In this document: piece after piece, positions 16,666 to 25,593 of the stretch
Position numbering within the stretch: position 1 is the first letter of the stretch
Layout: each line of letters starts with the position of its first letter
From: Photorhabdus cinerea
GTDB lineage: Bacteria > Pseudomonadota > Gammaproteobacteria > Enterobacterales > Enterobacteriaceae
Length of the DNA stretch: 64,000 bases
Assembly: GCF_011189575.1 (NCBI RefSeq)
Contig: NZ_PUJW01000004.1
Span: 196,120 to 260,119 of the forward strand
Direction: 5' to 3'
Program-made: the position numbers and the translations under genes
The notes under the pieces: model-generated
Seen by the model: only the letters and a program-made list of their open reading frames with translations
Told to the model about the DNA's origin: nothing
The model's database searches: none

Positions 16666-16887
16666 TTAAGCCGGTTGCAAAGGTCGTAGCAGCCTGAATT
16701 TGCCTGCCCCGATTTTGGCGCTGCTGCGCCAGAGGTAATCACCAGTCAGATTGATGTGCTCCCATCCCAGCGGGGACAGGCATTGTAACAGTTCGACATC
16801 AATAGCCTGACCGTGTTCACGTAAAAAGGCTGAACCGAAAAATGATGAGCCATTCCAAGTGCACGATAAGGTCATAGGGACTTTCAT
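16666..16887 (-). pseudogene. Tn3-family transposase, C-terminal fragment
   Basis: FLREHGQAIDVELLQCLSPL continues into GWEHINLTGDYLW and GKFRLLRPLQ: the extreme C-terminus of Tn3-family TnpA (LSPLGWEHINLTGDY is diagnostic). Only about 60 of nearly 1000 residues remain. No resolvase and no complete 38-bp terminal repeat is evident nearby. It is evidence that a Tn3-type element once lay next to the toxin locus. Confidence 0.8.
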
Positions 16888-17165
16888 TGAACACGAATAC
16901 TACATTTGATAGGCAATCTAACTTTTAAATACATAACCATATTATTAAACTTTTTTTATTTTAATTTTATTAAAGTCAAATTTCAGTTTGATAAATATTT
17001 TTTTAAAGAAACAGAAAAATAAACTAAAATAAATTTTTAGATGAAAATATTTACTTTTGTCATTAAAGTCCATGTAAGCAAACATATTTTAATTGTAATT
17101 AAATAAAAAGGTTTTCATAACATTAAATATATAGTTAAATTTAATTTGATAAATCATCAACACTA

Positions 17166-18404
17166 ATGGGTAACAATATGTTATTAAATCAATCTTTAGA
17201 AGAAAATAAATTACCTGAATCAGAAGTTCCCGCTGCTACTTTAAACATATTAACCGGCCAAGTGCAAGGCGTAGCCCGTTCAGCGGGAATCTTTACTAAA
17301 GAAGACCTCATTAATATCAAATTATATGTTAAAAATGGCTTGGAACTTCCTTTTACTTTGCCGACGGTAAAGGAATATATTCATTACAATGATACTGATA
17401 TTGATGGTTTGAAACCTGAAAATATTAAGACTTTATTTGAAGAAATTCATAACAATGCGCTTAGCTGGAGTGAGGTAGAAGATAAAGTCCAACAACAGAG
17501 TATCGATCTGGAAAATGCAGGAAAACAAATTACCCAAAAGGGAGAGTCAATAATCAAAATCATTGAAAAAATGCCGATTACAGATAGTATAGAGACATTA
17601 AAAAACACATACAATAATCGCAAACCAACCAATGAGCAATTATTTAAAATAACTTATACCGATGTTGATAAAAAAGTAGCAGTCGGATTGAAAAGTATCC
17701 TAGAAAGCATGGAGAAAGATATAAAAGAATATAAGGAGAGTAGCCAGCGAGTTAAAGATGCAGTAACCGACTTTAAAATCACACTGTTTGGTGGAACTTT
17801 ATCAGATGGCAAAAAAGCTGATGGATTACTGCCACAGGTTGATATCAAGCAAAAACTGATGGAAGATAATAATCTTTCTACAACTATCAAAGAGCTGCAA
17901 GATAAGATCAATGAGAAAAAAAAAGATATTGAGCAACTCCAAAAAGACTATGATCAATATGTTAAATCGTCATTGTATGGCGCGATTAGTGTTATTGGTG
18001 TGGTGATTACCGGTAGTATTTTTGGCCCTAAAGCAGAAAATGCGCGTAAACGGAAAAATGAATTGATTGAGGAAGTCAAAGAGTTACAAGAGCAAATTAA
18101 AGGTAAAAGTGCATTACAAACGGCAATCCAAAATTTATCCTTACACTTCCTTAGTATTCATTCCTGTATGCAAGATGCAGAAGTTGCCCTAAAACACTTG
18201 GATGTCATGTGGAGTACAATGCTAACGCAAATTAATCTCTCCAAAAAGTCGTTTGCTGAAATTGATAATGCATCAATGCTTTTAGTGTTTGAGGCAACAT
18301 TTAAACAAGCTATTAGCCCCTGGAAAGAAGTTCAAGGTTCTGCTGAAAAATTGGTTAAAATTTTTGATGAAGCATTGGCGGAATATAAAAAACTCTCTAA
18401 ATAA
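17166..18404 (+). CDS. xaxA: Alpha-xenorhabdolysin component A (XaxA/PaxA), binary pore-forming toxin
   Basis: 412 residues, close to the family's usual 408 or so. Largely helical, with long coiled-coil stretches (DLENAGKQITQKGESIIKI, and NEKKKDIEQLQKDYDQYVK) around a hydrophobic hairpin (LYGAISVIGVVITGSIFG) at about 270-290, which forms the membrane foot in alpha-type toxins. XaxA and XaxB (YaxA/YaxB in Yersinia, PaxA/PaxB in Photorhabdus) are soluble proteins that assemble together into a pore in insect and mammalian cells. No signal peptide, as usual. The ribosome site is weak; an ATG four codons later is possible. Its partner follows 42 bp downstream. Transposase remnants on both sides suggest acquisition by transfer. 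Confidence 0.88.
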   Translation: MGNNMLLNQSLEENKLPESEVPAATLNILTGQVQGVARSAGIFTKEDLINIKLYVKNGLELPFTLPTVKEYIHYNDTDIDGLKPENIKTLFEEIHNNALSWSEVEDKVQQQSIDLENAGKQITQKGESIIKIIEKMPITDSIETLKNTYNNRKPTNEQLFKITYTDVDKKVAVGLKSILESMEKDIKEYKESSQRVKDAVTDFKITLFGGTLSDGKKADGLLPQVDIKQKLMEDNNLSTTIKELQDKINEKKKDIEQLQKDYDQYVKSSLYGAISVIGVVITGSIFGPKAENARKRKNELIEEVKELQEQIKGKSALQTAIQNLSLHFLSIHSCMQDAEVALKHLDVMWSTMLTQINLSKKSFAEIDNASMLLVFEATFKQAISPWKEVQGSAEKLVKIFDEALAEYKKLSK

Positions 18405-18446
18405 TTTCTTAAATTAATTTATAAAGTGAAAAAGGAATATTAAAAA

Positions 18447-19463
18447 GTGTCTGAAAGCATCATCTCACAAAAAGAAATCCAGTATCCAAAAGTTAATATC
18501 ACATCCTTGGATGAGACTGTAAATAAAATTTGGCTTTTGGCAGAACGACAAACATCCGGTATTACAGCTATTGGAGAGAAAGCCGAGCGAGTCAGGTCCT
18601 ATAGCCGTGAACTTAGTGAATTGGTAAGTGAATCTTTATCACAATTACCACCAATATTAAGTCAATTTTTAGCAGGAGATATTTTCCGATCAATCCGTAA
18701 AATTGATAAAGCCTTGGAAGCTCATGATTTGAGTGATGAGAATCGCAATGCCATACTAAAAGGACGCGATCAATTGATTCAGAAATTATCAAAAGATATT
18801 CACAATGTGATTGCTAATTTCGATGACAGAATCAACAAACTAACTGGAAAAGTTAATGATATTAACGATATAGTGATTGCAGAGCATTTTGAAGATGTGT
18901 TGGCGAAAACAAAAAAACAAAAGGCAGAATTGCAGAGTGATATTGAACAGAAAATCAAAGAAAGAAAGAAGTTAGATGCCGAACGGAATAAAATTATCGA
19001 AAGTCAGGATGTTATTCGCGCAAAAAATATTGCGGATATGTTTAAAGATTATCTCCCAAATACCAATGATATTGATGGCCTGAATTTCGCTCAACCTGAA
19101 AAAGAAATTATTAAACAAAGTATTGAGATAGTAAAAAAAGTATTGGGAAAAATTTCTGAAGGATTGAAGTACATCGATTTGGAAAATGCCAGAATGAAGC
19201 TCACTGAGCAAATTGATCATACCATGCAAGAATCTAAGGCACTGAAAACGGCATTAGAAGAAACAGAGCTGAGGTTTTCTGGTTTAAAAGATGTGATGCA
19301 AATCGATACAGAACGCACCACTATGCTTAACGAGGTAGGTAAACTAGAAAAAGCGTGGCGTTTATTCTCCAGTCAATTACACGAATTATCAGGTAAGGAT
19401 ATTAATCAGGACTATCTAACCAATCTGATAAACGGACAATTAAATTTTTTGGATAATTTGTAA
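18447..19463 (+). CDS. xaxB: Alpha-xenorhabdolysin component B (XaxB/PaxB), binary pore-forming toxin
   Basis: 338 residues, matching XaxB (about 340). Starts with GTG; AAGGAA lies about 12 bases upstream. It reads as a long helical bundle with coiled-coil heptads (KTKKQKAELQSDIEQKIKER). Residues 60-75 (SLSQLPPILSQFLAGDIFRS) are hydrophobic and may correspond to a membrane-contacting element. XaxB inserts with XaxA to form the heterodimeric pore repeat. The pair is an operon without other genes; after it comes an IS982 remnant. Confidence 0.87.
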   Translation: MSESIISQKEIQYPKVNITSLDETVNKIWLLAERQTSGITAIGEKAERVRSYSRELSELVSESLSQLPPILSQFLAGDIFRSIRKIDKALEAHDLSDENRNAILKGRDQLIQKLSKDIHNVIANFDDRINKLTGKVNDINDIVIAEHFEDVLAKTKKQKAELQSDIEQKIKERKKLDAERNKIIESQDVIRAKNIADMFKDYLPNTNDIDGLNFAQPEKEIIKQSIEIVKKVLGKISEGLKYIDLENARMKLTEQIDHTMQESKALKTALEETELRFSGLKDVMQIDTERTTMLNEVGKLEKAWRLFSSQLHELSGKDINQDYLTNLINGQLNFLDNL

Positions 19464-19549
19464 TATCAATATAATATGTTGAAATAGAAATAAATATATT
19501 GGTAACGTCAACTTTGTTTAAGAATAGCGATATCAGAATCCCATAAATT

Positions 19550-20440
19550 TAAGCTCGGTTTTTTTAGGTTGGAACGTATAAGCGATTAGGCCCGCGGCGA
19601 CTTCCAATAAAAAACCGAGCTGACTACGGTGCCTTGAATGCTCATCTAAGAAATATTTTTCAGCTGGTCAATGATAGTTTTTATTACAAATCGCCTTTTT
19701 AACATCAGCTTATCCCAGAAAGATAACGCTTTTGCCTTCATGTTACGACGGACATGGGTGATTAACGTTATTCCTTCTACTTTCAGCTCATCGCACAAAT
19801 CCTGTGACAAATAACCTTTATCACCATATAAACACCCTGTTAACCCTTTTACCCGCGCTTTGACGGAGTGACGAGTCCTTATTTCCTGAGATCAACTTAA
19901 CCGCCAAAAGTTCACCACAATCATTGATAACCCGATGAAGTTTAAAGCTATAAAAACCAGCCCGTACTCGTTTTCCCCTGCGGTGCAATTCCCTCAAACA
20001 CCCGATGGCGTGGAATCCGAAGGTTGTGATAAACGGCAGTTTTAGTTGAATCAATAAAAGCGATCCCTTGTGTTTTAGTCTTACGCGCCGAAAGAAAAGC
20101 GCATAGGGGAATGGAAGCCCTTTTCTTCAAGGTTAACATTCGACTGTAGCTGACTAATTCGGGAAAATCGGCCTTAAGATATTGTTTCGCATGTTCAATA
20201 TAAGACGTTTTAAAATCACCGATAATGACTCATATGAAATAAAATGAAGAGCGTCATGATTTCACTGAGAGAAAGGGAAGCTTCGCGGTGACATTTGAGT
20301 AATCCGTTTTCAATTAAATGCTGATGCCAGAGAGGAATAAATTTACCTACCTGAGGATCTCCACTATTTTGTTTTCTTTAGCAAAAACTTTGCTCGTGCC
20401 TCAGGCACTTAGTTCCCTTCTTAAGCAAATCTCAGGTTAC
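19550..20440 (-). pseudogene. IS982-family element, near full length but frameshifted
   Basis: On the minus strand the transposase can be followed almost from end to end through several frames: KFIPLWHQHLIENGLLKCHR (N-term), CAFLSARKTKTQGIAFIDST and FEGIAPQGKTSTGW, then after a frameshift FKLHRVINDCGELLAVKL, then YGDKGYLSQDLCDELKVEG and VIKTIIDQLKNIS followed by a stop where the family continues EHSRHRS. At least three lesions. The right end holds a terminal-repeat-like sequence (complement of CTCAGGTTAC at 20431-20440). No intact transposase, so immobile on its own. It separates xaxAB from the conserved ldtD gene. Confidence 0.85.
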
Positions 20441-20568
20441 TTATTGTATTTCCTTTGTAGGTAAATAGTTTACAATGTAATTAACTTATTGTTTTTCTTT
20501 GATTAGAGTCTGAATTTGTCATAATCAAAATTGATTTTTGAAGATGTTCCGAATATGGGTATGTTGAT

Positions 20569-22281
20569 ATGGTAAAAAGAGTGATAAAGCTACTGCGTAT
20601 TTCGGTTATTTGCAGTACATTTATGGTAGCTGGATATGCTTTAGCCAATTATCAGAGTAGGCTGATTGAAGATGATATTCAAAATCTGTCAAAAATACAG
20701 GCTGAAAAGATATTTGAGACGACAACATCTGAACAAGCACAAATTCAAACTGCTGCGATTTCAGAAACAGAAAGTCGTGAAATGCTTCGAAGCTGGCTGC
20801 CAGCACAAGTTAAGCCTGTTTTCTTTGACCGATTGGTTAGTTTGTACGCCGCTAACCAGATGCAACCTTTATGGCAGAATAAAGCCGCCGCTCATCATCT
20901 TGAACAACAACTTTCAGAACTTGCATTAGCGGGCTTTCAACCGCAATTTGGTCAATGGCTGACTGAACTCAATGATTCCCAATTGAGTCATATGGGACGG
21001 GATATCATCTTATCGGATGCTATGCTAGGTTATTTACAGTTTGTCTCAAATGTCGGTCAGCAGGGCCAAAGCTGGCTCTATCGTACTACGCCATACAAAA
21101 TTGTTTTACCTTCACCAGTAGTTATAGATCAGTGGCAGCAAGCTGTTGCAGATCGCAATGTAGCAACTTATGTTGCAGCGTTAGCACCACAGCATCCACA
21201 ATATGGAAATATGCGCAAGGAGATGATGAAACAACTGGCGGATAGTAAACTGTGGCCACAACTTTCTGACAAAAGCGTATTAAGGCCAGGGCAGAGTAGC
21301 CATGATGTTACGGCTTTAAGAGAAATACTTATTCGCACCGGTATGTTGAGTGAACTGATAACCAAATCAGATAACACCTACAGCCCTGAATTGGTCGATG
21401 CAGTAAGAAATTTTCAGCAATGGCAGGGATTGGCACCAGATGGTGTGATTGGTAAACGCACAAGAGATTGGTTGAATACTTCACCTCAAGATAGAGCCGG
21501 ATTGATGGCGCTTAATATCCAGCGTCTGCGGATTATCCCGGATCATGTATCCACTGGGATTATGGTCAATATTCCTGATTATTCATTACAGTATTATCTT
21601 AATGATCAGGAAGTGCTGAACTCGAAAGTTATTGTTGGTCGCCCAAGCCGTAAAACACCCATTATGAGTAATATACTGAATAATGTGGTGATTAATCCGC
21701 CCTGGAGTGTACCAACCAGTCTGGCAAGAAAAGATATTGCACCACGAGGGGTTAATGATCCCGGATATTTCCAGCGTCGTGGATATGTTATCTTTTCAAG
21801 CTGGCGTGCTGATGCCAGTGTAATTGACCCGTACTCAATTGACTGGAATGTGATTACACCAGCTAATTTTCCTTATCGCATATGGCAAGCCCCGGGGACG
21901 GCTAACTCACTAGGCCGCTATAAGTTCAATATGCCAAATTCTGATGCTATCTATTTGCACGATACGCCAAACCATAGTCTGTTTAACAAAGATATTAGGG
22001 CGATTAGTTCTGGTTGTGTCCGGGTTAACAAAGCTTCGGAATTGGCCAGCATGTTACTGGGAGATGCCGGTTGGACCCAAAATAGGGTGAGTAATACCCT
22101 GAAACAGGGCAAGACGGCTTATGTTAATATCCCGCAGCGCATTCCTGTTTATTTGTATTATTTGACTGCTTGGGTAGATGAGCTAGGAGTAGCACAGTAC
22201 CGCACAGATATTTATGATTACGACAACAGTGTGAGGCAAGGTTCCCAGTTTTTGTCAAAGTTATTACCTTTACAAAACTAA
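20569..22281 (+). CDS. ldtD: L,D-transpeptidase LdtD (YcbB)
   Basis: 570 residues, slightly shorter than E. coli YcbB (615). An N-terminal membrane anchor or signal (ISVICSTFMVAGYALANY) leads to a peptidoglycan-binding domain (LRPGQSSHDVTALREILIRT, VDAVRNFQQWQGLAPDGVIG) and a YkuD catalytic domain ending in HDTPNHSLFNKD and SSGCVR, with the nucleophile Cys483. The enzyme makes 3-3 (mDAP-mDAP) crosslinks in the periplasm, which reinforce the wall under outer-membrane stress and allow beta-lactam bypass. It is followed by mepK, an endopeptidase cutting the same crosslinks. In E. coli mukB lies upstream; here the toxin island does. Confidence 0.93.
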   Translation: MVKRVIKLLRISVICSTFMVAGYALANYQSRLIEDDIQNLSKIQAEKIFETTTSEQAQIQTAAISETESREMLRSWLPAQVKPVFFDRLVSLYAANQMQPLWQNKAAAHHLEQQLSELALAGFQPQFGQWLTELNDSQLSHMGRDIILSDAMLGYLQFVSNVGQQGQSWLYRTTPYKIVLPSPVVIDQWQQAVADRNVATYVAALAPQHPQYGNMRKEMMKQLADSKLWPQLSDKSVLRPGQSSHDVTALREILIRTGMLSELITKSDNTYSPELVDAVRNFQQWQGLAPDGVIGKRTRDWLNTSPQDRAGLMALNIQRLRIIPDHVSTGIMVNIPDYSLQYYLNDQEVLNSKVIVGRPSRKTPIMSNILNNVVINPPWSVPTSLARKDIAPRGVNDPGYFQRRGYVIFSSWRADASVIDPYSIDWNVITPANFPYRIWQAPGTANSLGRYKFNMPNSDAIYLHDTPNHSLFNKDIRAISSGCVRVNKASELASMLLGDAGWTQNRVSNTLKQGKTAYVNIPQRIPVYLYYLTAWVDELGVAQYRTDIYDYDNSVRQGSQFLSKLLPLQN

Positions 22282-22373
22282 ATGCAACTAATTTTCACTA
22301 TCATCGGTCATAGTAACCGGTGTTTGGCTGCTAGTTGGCTTATTTTTTCCATAATCTGGGTAGATATTTCTTC

Positions 22374-22922
22374 ATGGATATAATCGATTATAACCGCCGC
22401 AAGTGGCTTAGTGTGGGGGTGGCTGCTTTAGGCTTGAGTGTGTTGCCGGGGCAGGTTTTTGCTACTTTGACTACTCCCCGCCCACGAATTTTACGTTTTG
22501 ACAACTTACATACTGGTGAAACGATCAAGGCTGAATTTTTCGATGGTCATCGTTATAACAAAGTAGAATTGGCTCGTCTGAATCATCTGTTTCGTGATTA
22601 TCGCCAAAATAAAGTTAAGACTATCGATCCTAAATTATTTGACCAAATTTATTTACTGCAAATGATGCTGGGTGTTAATAAGCCTGTACAACTTATTTCT
22701 GGTTACCGCTCACAGATGACCAACAATCAGTTGCGCAAGCAAAGCAAAGGTGTTGCTAAACAGAGCTACCATACCCGTGGAAGGGCGATGGATTTCCATA
22801 TTGAAGGTATTGAGCTTAGTCGTATCTGTAAAGCTGCGTTGAAAATGAAAGCCGGAGGTGTGGGATACTATCCAAACAGTAATTTTGTTCATATTGATAC
22901 AGGTCCCGTCAGGACGTGGTAA
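22374..22922 (+). CDS. mepK: Murein endopeptidase MepK (YcbK, M15/DUF882)
   Basis: 182 residues from the ATG at 22374, which reproduces the E. coli length and N-terminus (MDxxDxNRRKxL); a TTG at 22335 would add an unlikely extension. NRRKWLSVGVAALGLSVLP looks like a Tat-type signal, as in E. coli. Zinc-peptidase residues are visible in SYHTRGRAMDFHIEG and SNFVHIDTGPVR. MepK cuts 3-3 crosslinks, so it is the natural counterpart of the LdtD encoded 93 bp upstream. Confidence 0.92.
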   Translation: MDIIDYNRRKWLSVGVAALGLSVLPGQVFATLTTPRPRILRFDNLHTGETIKAEFFDGHRYNKVELARLNHLFRDYRQNKVKTIDPKLFDQIYLLQMMLGVNKPVQLISGYRSQMTNNQLRKQSKGVAKQSYHTRGRAMDFHIEGIELSRICKAALKMKAGGVGYYPNSNFVHIDTGPVRTW

Positions 22923-22967
22923 TCTGGTGAGTAACTATTTTGTTTTGACTATGGAGTAAATGAAATA

Positions 22968-23615
22968 ATGAAATACCAAGTTATTCCTGTTACTGCTTTT
23001 ATGCAAAATTGTACCCTTATTTGGAATGAAGAGACTAAGGAAGCGGCAATTGTTGATCCGGGCGGTGAAGCAGCAAAGCTGATTGCTGAGATAGAGAATC
23101 TCGGTTTGAAATTGACCCAGATTTTACTGACTCATGGTCATTTTGACCATGTTGGTGCAACAGCAGAAGTCGCTGAGCATTTTAATGTACCAGTTTATGG
23201 GCCACAGCAGGAAGATGCTTTCTGGATCGAAGGCTTACAGGCTCAAAGCCGGATGTTTGGCATTGAAGAATGCCCATCATTTAAGCCTGATCGCTGGTTG
23301 AATGAAGGTGATGAATTACGAGTTGGTGGGGTCGATTTGTCCGTATTGCACTGTCCGGGGCATACACCAGGGCATGTGGTATTTGTGAATCATGCCGATA
23401 AACTGATTTATATGGGAGATGTACTGTTCAAAGGGGGAGTTGGGCGTAGCGATTTTCCACGCGGTAATCACCAGCAGTTAATCAACTCAATTAAAGATAA
23501 ACTTCTGCCACTTGGTGATGATTATAAATTTATTCCGGGGCACGGACCAATGTCTACATTAGGCTATGAACGGCAGACCAATCCGTTTTTACAAGACGAA
23601 GTACCAAGTTGGTGA
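22968..23615 (+). CDS. gloC: Type II glyoxalase GloC (YcbL), metallo-beta-lactamase fold
   Basis: 215 residues. The metal motif HGHFDH (His56, His58, Asp60, His61), CPGHTPGH (third His), GDVLFKGGVGRSDFP and the final PGHGP are all present, giving the full binuclear site. GloC hydrolyses S-lactoylglutathione in the cytosol, the second step of methylglyoxal removal. Methylglyoxal synthase (mgsA) is encoded 40 kb downstream and a small VOC/glyoxalase-fold protein is encoded next door. Gene order ldtD-mepK-gloC-aspC is as in E. coli. Confidence 0.92.
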   Translation: MKYQVIPVTAFMQNCTLIWNEETKEAAIVDPGGEAAKLIAEIENLGLKLTQILLTHGHFDHVGATAEVAEHFNVPVYGPQQEDAFWIEGLQAQSRMFGIEECPSFKPDRWLNEGDELRVGGVDLSVLHCPGHTPGHVVFVNHADKLIYMGDVLFKGGVGRSDFPRGNHQQLINSIKDKLLPLGDDYKFIPGHGPMSTLGYERQTNPFLQDEVPSW

Positions 23616-23674
23616 TGGAACAATGGTATTTATATTAAAATAAGTGTTGGTTTGAATAGCTGTCTGATGGGCAG

Positions 23675-24055
23675 CTATAACTGATTGGATACTTCAATTA
23701 AGTTTTGATCCGGATCGCGGAAATAAACTGACATAATGGTGCCGCTTGCGCCAGTACGTTTGACTGGCCCTTCAAGAATTTCAACTTTATACACTTGCAA
23801 ATGTTGAATAATCTCGTCCATCGGCGTCAAGCTGATAAAGCATAAATCAGCAGAGCCGGGCAGTGGAGTTTGGGCTTTGGGTTCAAATTCCTGCCCATAT
23901 TCGTGCAGGTTAATTTTTTGGTTACCAAATGACAGAGCGGTACGACCTTCACCAAAGGTAACAATCGACATGCCAAGAATATGTTGGTAGAAGTGACTGC
24001 TAGTTTCAATGCTTTTAACTGTTAGTACCAGATGGTCAAGCTGTTCTATTTTCAT
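23675..24055 (-). CDS. VOC (glyoxalase/bleomycin resistance fold) family protein
   Basis: 126 residues from the ATG at 24053-24055; a GTG five codons upstream is possible, and neither has a strong ribosome site. Two beta-alpha-beta-beta-beta modules: MKIEQLDHLVLTVKSIETSS with FYQHILGM, then ADLCFISL and VYFRDPDQNLIEVS. Metal ligands typical of the fold (the N-terminal His in LDHLV and the C-terminal Glu in NLIEV) are present. Substrate unknown; members include glyoxalase I-like and virulence-associated VOC proteins. It is an insertion between gloC and aspC relative to E. coli, convergent with gloC. Confidence 0.8.
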   Translation of the reverse strand: MKIEQLDHLVLTVKSIETSSHFYQHILGMSIVTFGEGRTALSFGNQKINLHEYGQEFEPKAQTPLPGSADLCFISLTPMDEIIQHLQVYKVEILEGPVKRTGASGTIMSVYFRDPDQNLIEVSNQL

Positions 24056-24119
24056 CTTGTTCGCGTACACTTAATGAAATCAATATCACTTTTATAGCGG
24101 CGTTGTACTTCTGAGTGAT

Positions 24120-24147
24120 AAAAACCGCCGAAATTCAGCGGTTTTTA
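24120..24147. terminator. Bidirectional terminator between the VOC gene and aspC
   Basis: AAAAACCGC-9-GCGGTTTTT: nine pairs, with T runs on both strands. On the minus strand it ends aspC transcription before the VOC gene. Confidence 0.8.
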
Positions 24148-24166
24148 TAGCAAGGTAGATATTGAC

Positions 24167-25357
24167 TTAGAGGACCGCAATAATAGCTTCACATAGTGGA
24201 GCCATATTCTCTAGTGTCAGGCCAGCGACGTTAATACGGCCGGAACTGACCGCATATATACCAAATTCCTCGCGCAGACGTTCTACTTGTTCTTTTGTCA
24301 AGCCACTGAATGAGAACATACCATTCTGGTTGATAATGAAGCTGAAATCTTGGTTTGCACCTTTTTCTTGTAAGGTGTTCACGAACAGTTGACGCATACG
24401 CTGGATACGTTCGCGCATGGTGGTCAGTTCTTGTTCCCAGACAGCTTTCAATTCTTCATTTGACAAAATAGTGGCGACAATAGACGCACCATGAGCGGGT
24501 GGGTTGGAATAGTTAGAACGGATAATCGCTTTAGCTTGGCTGAAAGCTTTTTCTGCCGTATCGCTGTCTTTGGCGACAATAGTACAAGCGCCAACACGCT
24601 CATTGTACAGGCCAAAGTTTTTGGAGTAGGAGCTGGCAACAATCAGTTCATTATGATTTCTTGTAAAAATGCGCAAGCCTTCTGCATCTTCATTCAGACC
24701 CTTGGCGAATCCCTGATAAGCGAAATCAAAAATAGGCAACCAGCCTTTTTCCGCAGATATTTCTGCCAGTTGAGCCCACTGTGCTGGGGTTGGATCGATA
24801 CCTGTCGGGTTGTGGCAGCAGCCGTGGAACAGAACGATATCACCTGCCTGAACTTCAGACAGGCTTGCCAGCATGTCTTCGAAATTCAGGGCGTGCTTTT
24901 CAGCGTCATAGTATTTATATTCGCAAACTTCCAGACCTGCGGCAGAAAAAACATTTTTATGGTTTGGCCAGGTTGGATTGCTAATCCAGACTCGTTTAGC
25001 ATTAGTCTGTTTGGCAACAAAATCTGCGGCAATACGTAAAGCACCTGTACCTCCTGGGCTTTGTGCTGTACGAGCGCGTTTATCTGTTACGACGGGGTTA
25101 TCTTTACCAAACAGCAATTCCTGAGTGACACGACCAAATTCGGCTAAACCGCTAATCGGCAGGTAATTCTTAGTCGTCTCGTTTTCTAGCAGGTATTGCT
25201 CTGCTTTTTTGACACTGGTCAGAACAGGGGTTTCTCCTGTTTCATCTTTATAGATACCAATACCAAGGTTGATTTTATTTGTACGAGGATCAGAACGAAA
25301 ACTATCGGCTAAGCCAAGAATAGGGTCGGCAGGCGCTGCGGTGATTTTCTCAAACAT
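24167..25357 (-). CDS. aspC: Aspartate aminotransferase AspC
   Basis: 396 residues, the same as E. coli AspC, from the ATG at 25355-25357 (MFEKITAAPADPILGLADSF). A longer open frame adds 24 residues without homology. PLP-enzyme features: the catalytic lysine in SYSKNFGLYNERVG, the phosphate-binding SPGGTGALR and HGCCHNPTG. It interconverts oxaloacetate plus glutamate and aspartate plus 2-oxoglutarate, and also acts on aromatic amino acids. Porin genes precede it on the same strand, with a terminator between. Confidence 0.95.
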   Translation of the reverse strand: MFEKITAAPADPILGLADSFRSDPRTNKINLGIGIYKDETGETPVLTSVKKAEQYLLENETTKNYLPISGLAEFGRVTQELLFGKDNPVVTDKRARTAQSPGGTGALRIAADFVAKQTNAKRVWISNPTWPNHKNVFSAAGLEVCEYKYYDAEKHALNFEDMLASLSEVQAGDIVLFHGCCHNPTGIDPTPAQWAQLAEISAEKGWLPIFDFAYQGFAKGLNEDAEGLRIFTRNHNELIVASSYSKNFGLYNERVGACTIVAKDSDTAEKAFSQAKAIIRSNYSNPPAHGASIVATILSNEELKAVWEQELTTMRERIQRMRQLFVNTLQEKGANQDFSFIINQNGMFSFSGLTKEQVERLREEFGIYAVSSGRINVAGLTLENMAPLCEAIIAVL

Positions 25358-25513
25358 GTTTGTTATTCCAAAGCTCTGAGTTAAGCCTAAAAGGGTAGTC
25401 AGGTTAACGCTGCCGAAACAGTTTGCCAACTATTTGTAGCAAAAAGAAGATAATCTTGTGAAGCAGTTTGCGGAGTGAAAAAAAGTTTAAATAACAGTAA
25501 CAAAAGATAGGAA

Positions 25514-25546
25514 TAAAAAAAGCAGCACTTGAAGCACTGCTTTATT
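25514..25546 (-). terminator. Terminator of the first porin gene
   Basis: On the minus strand AAAGCAG...CTGCTTTTTTTATT, a hairpin followed by seven T residues, 50 bp after the porin stop. Confidence 0.75.
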
Positions 25547-25593
25547 TCAATTATGTCTAACTTGTTCAGTTAAACATATTCACCAAATGGTGA

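Noticed and set aside
25358..25429. 24-residue N-terminal extension of AspC
   Set aside because: The ATG at 25357 reproduces the E. coli start and length; the extension has no homology or ribosome site.
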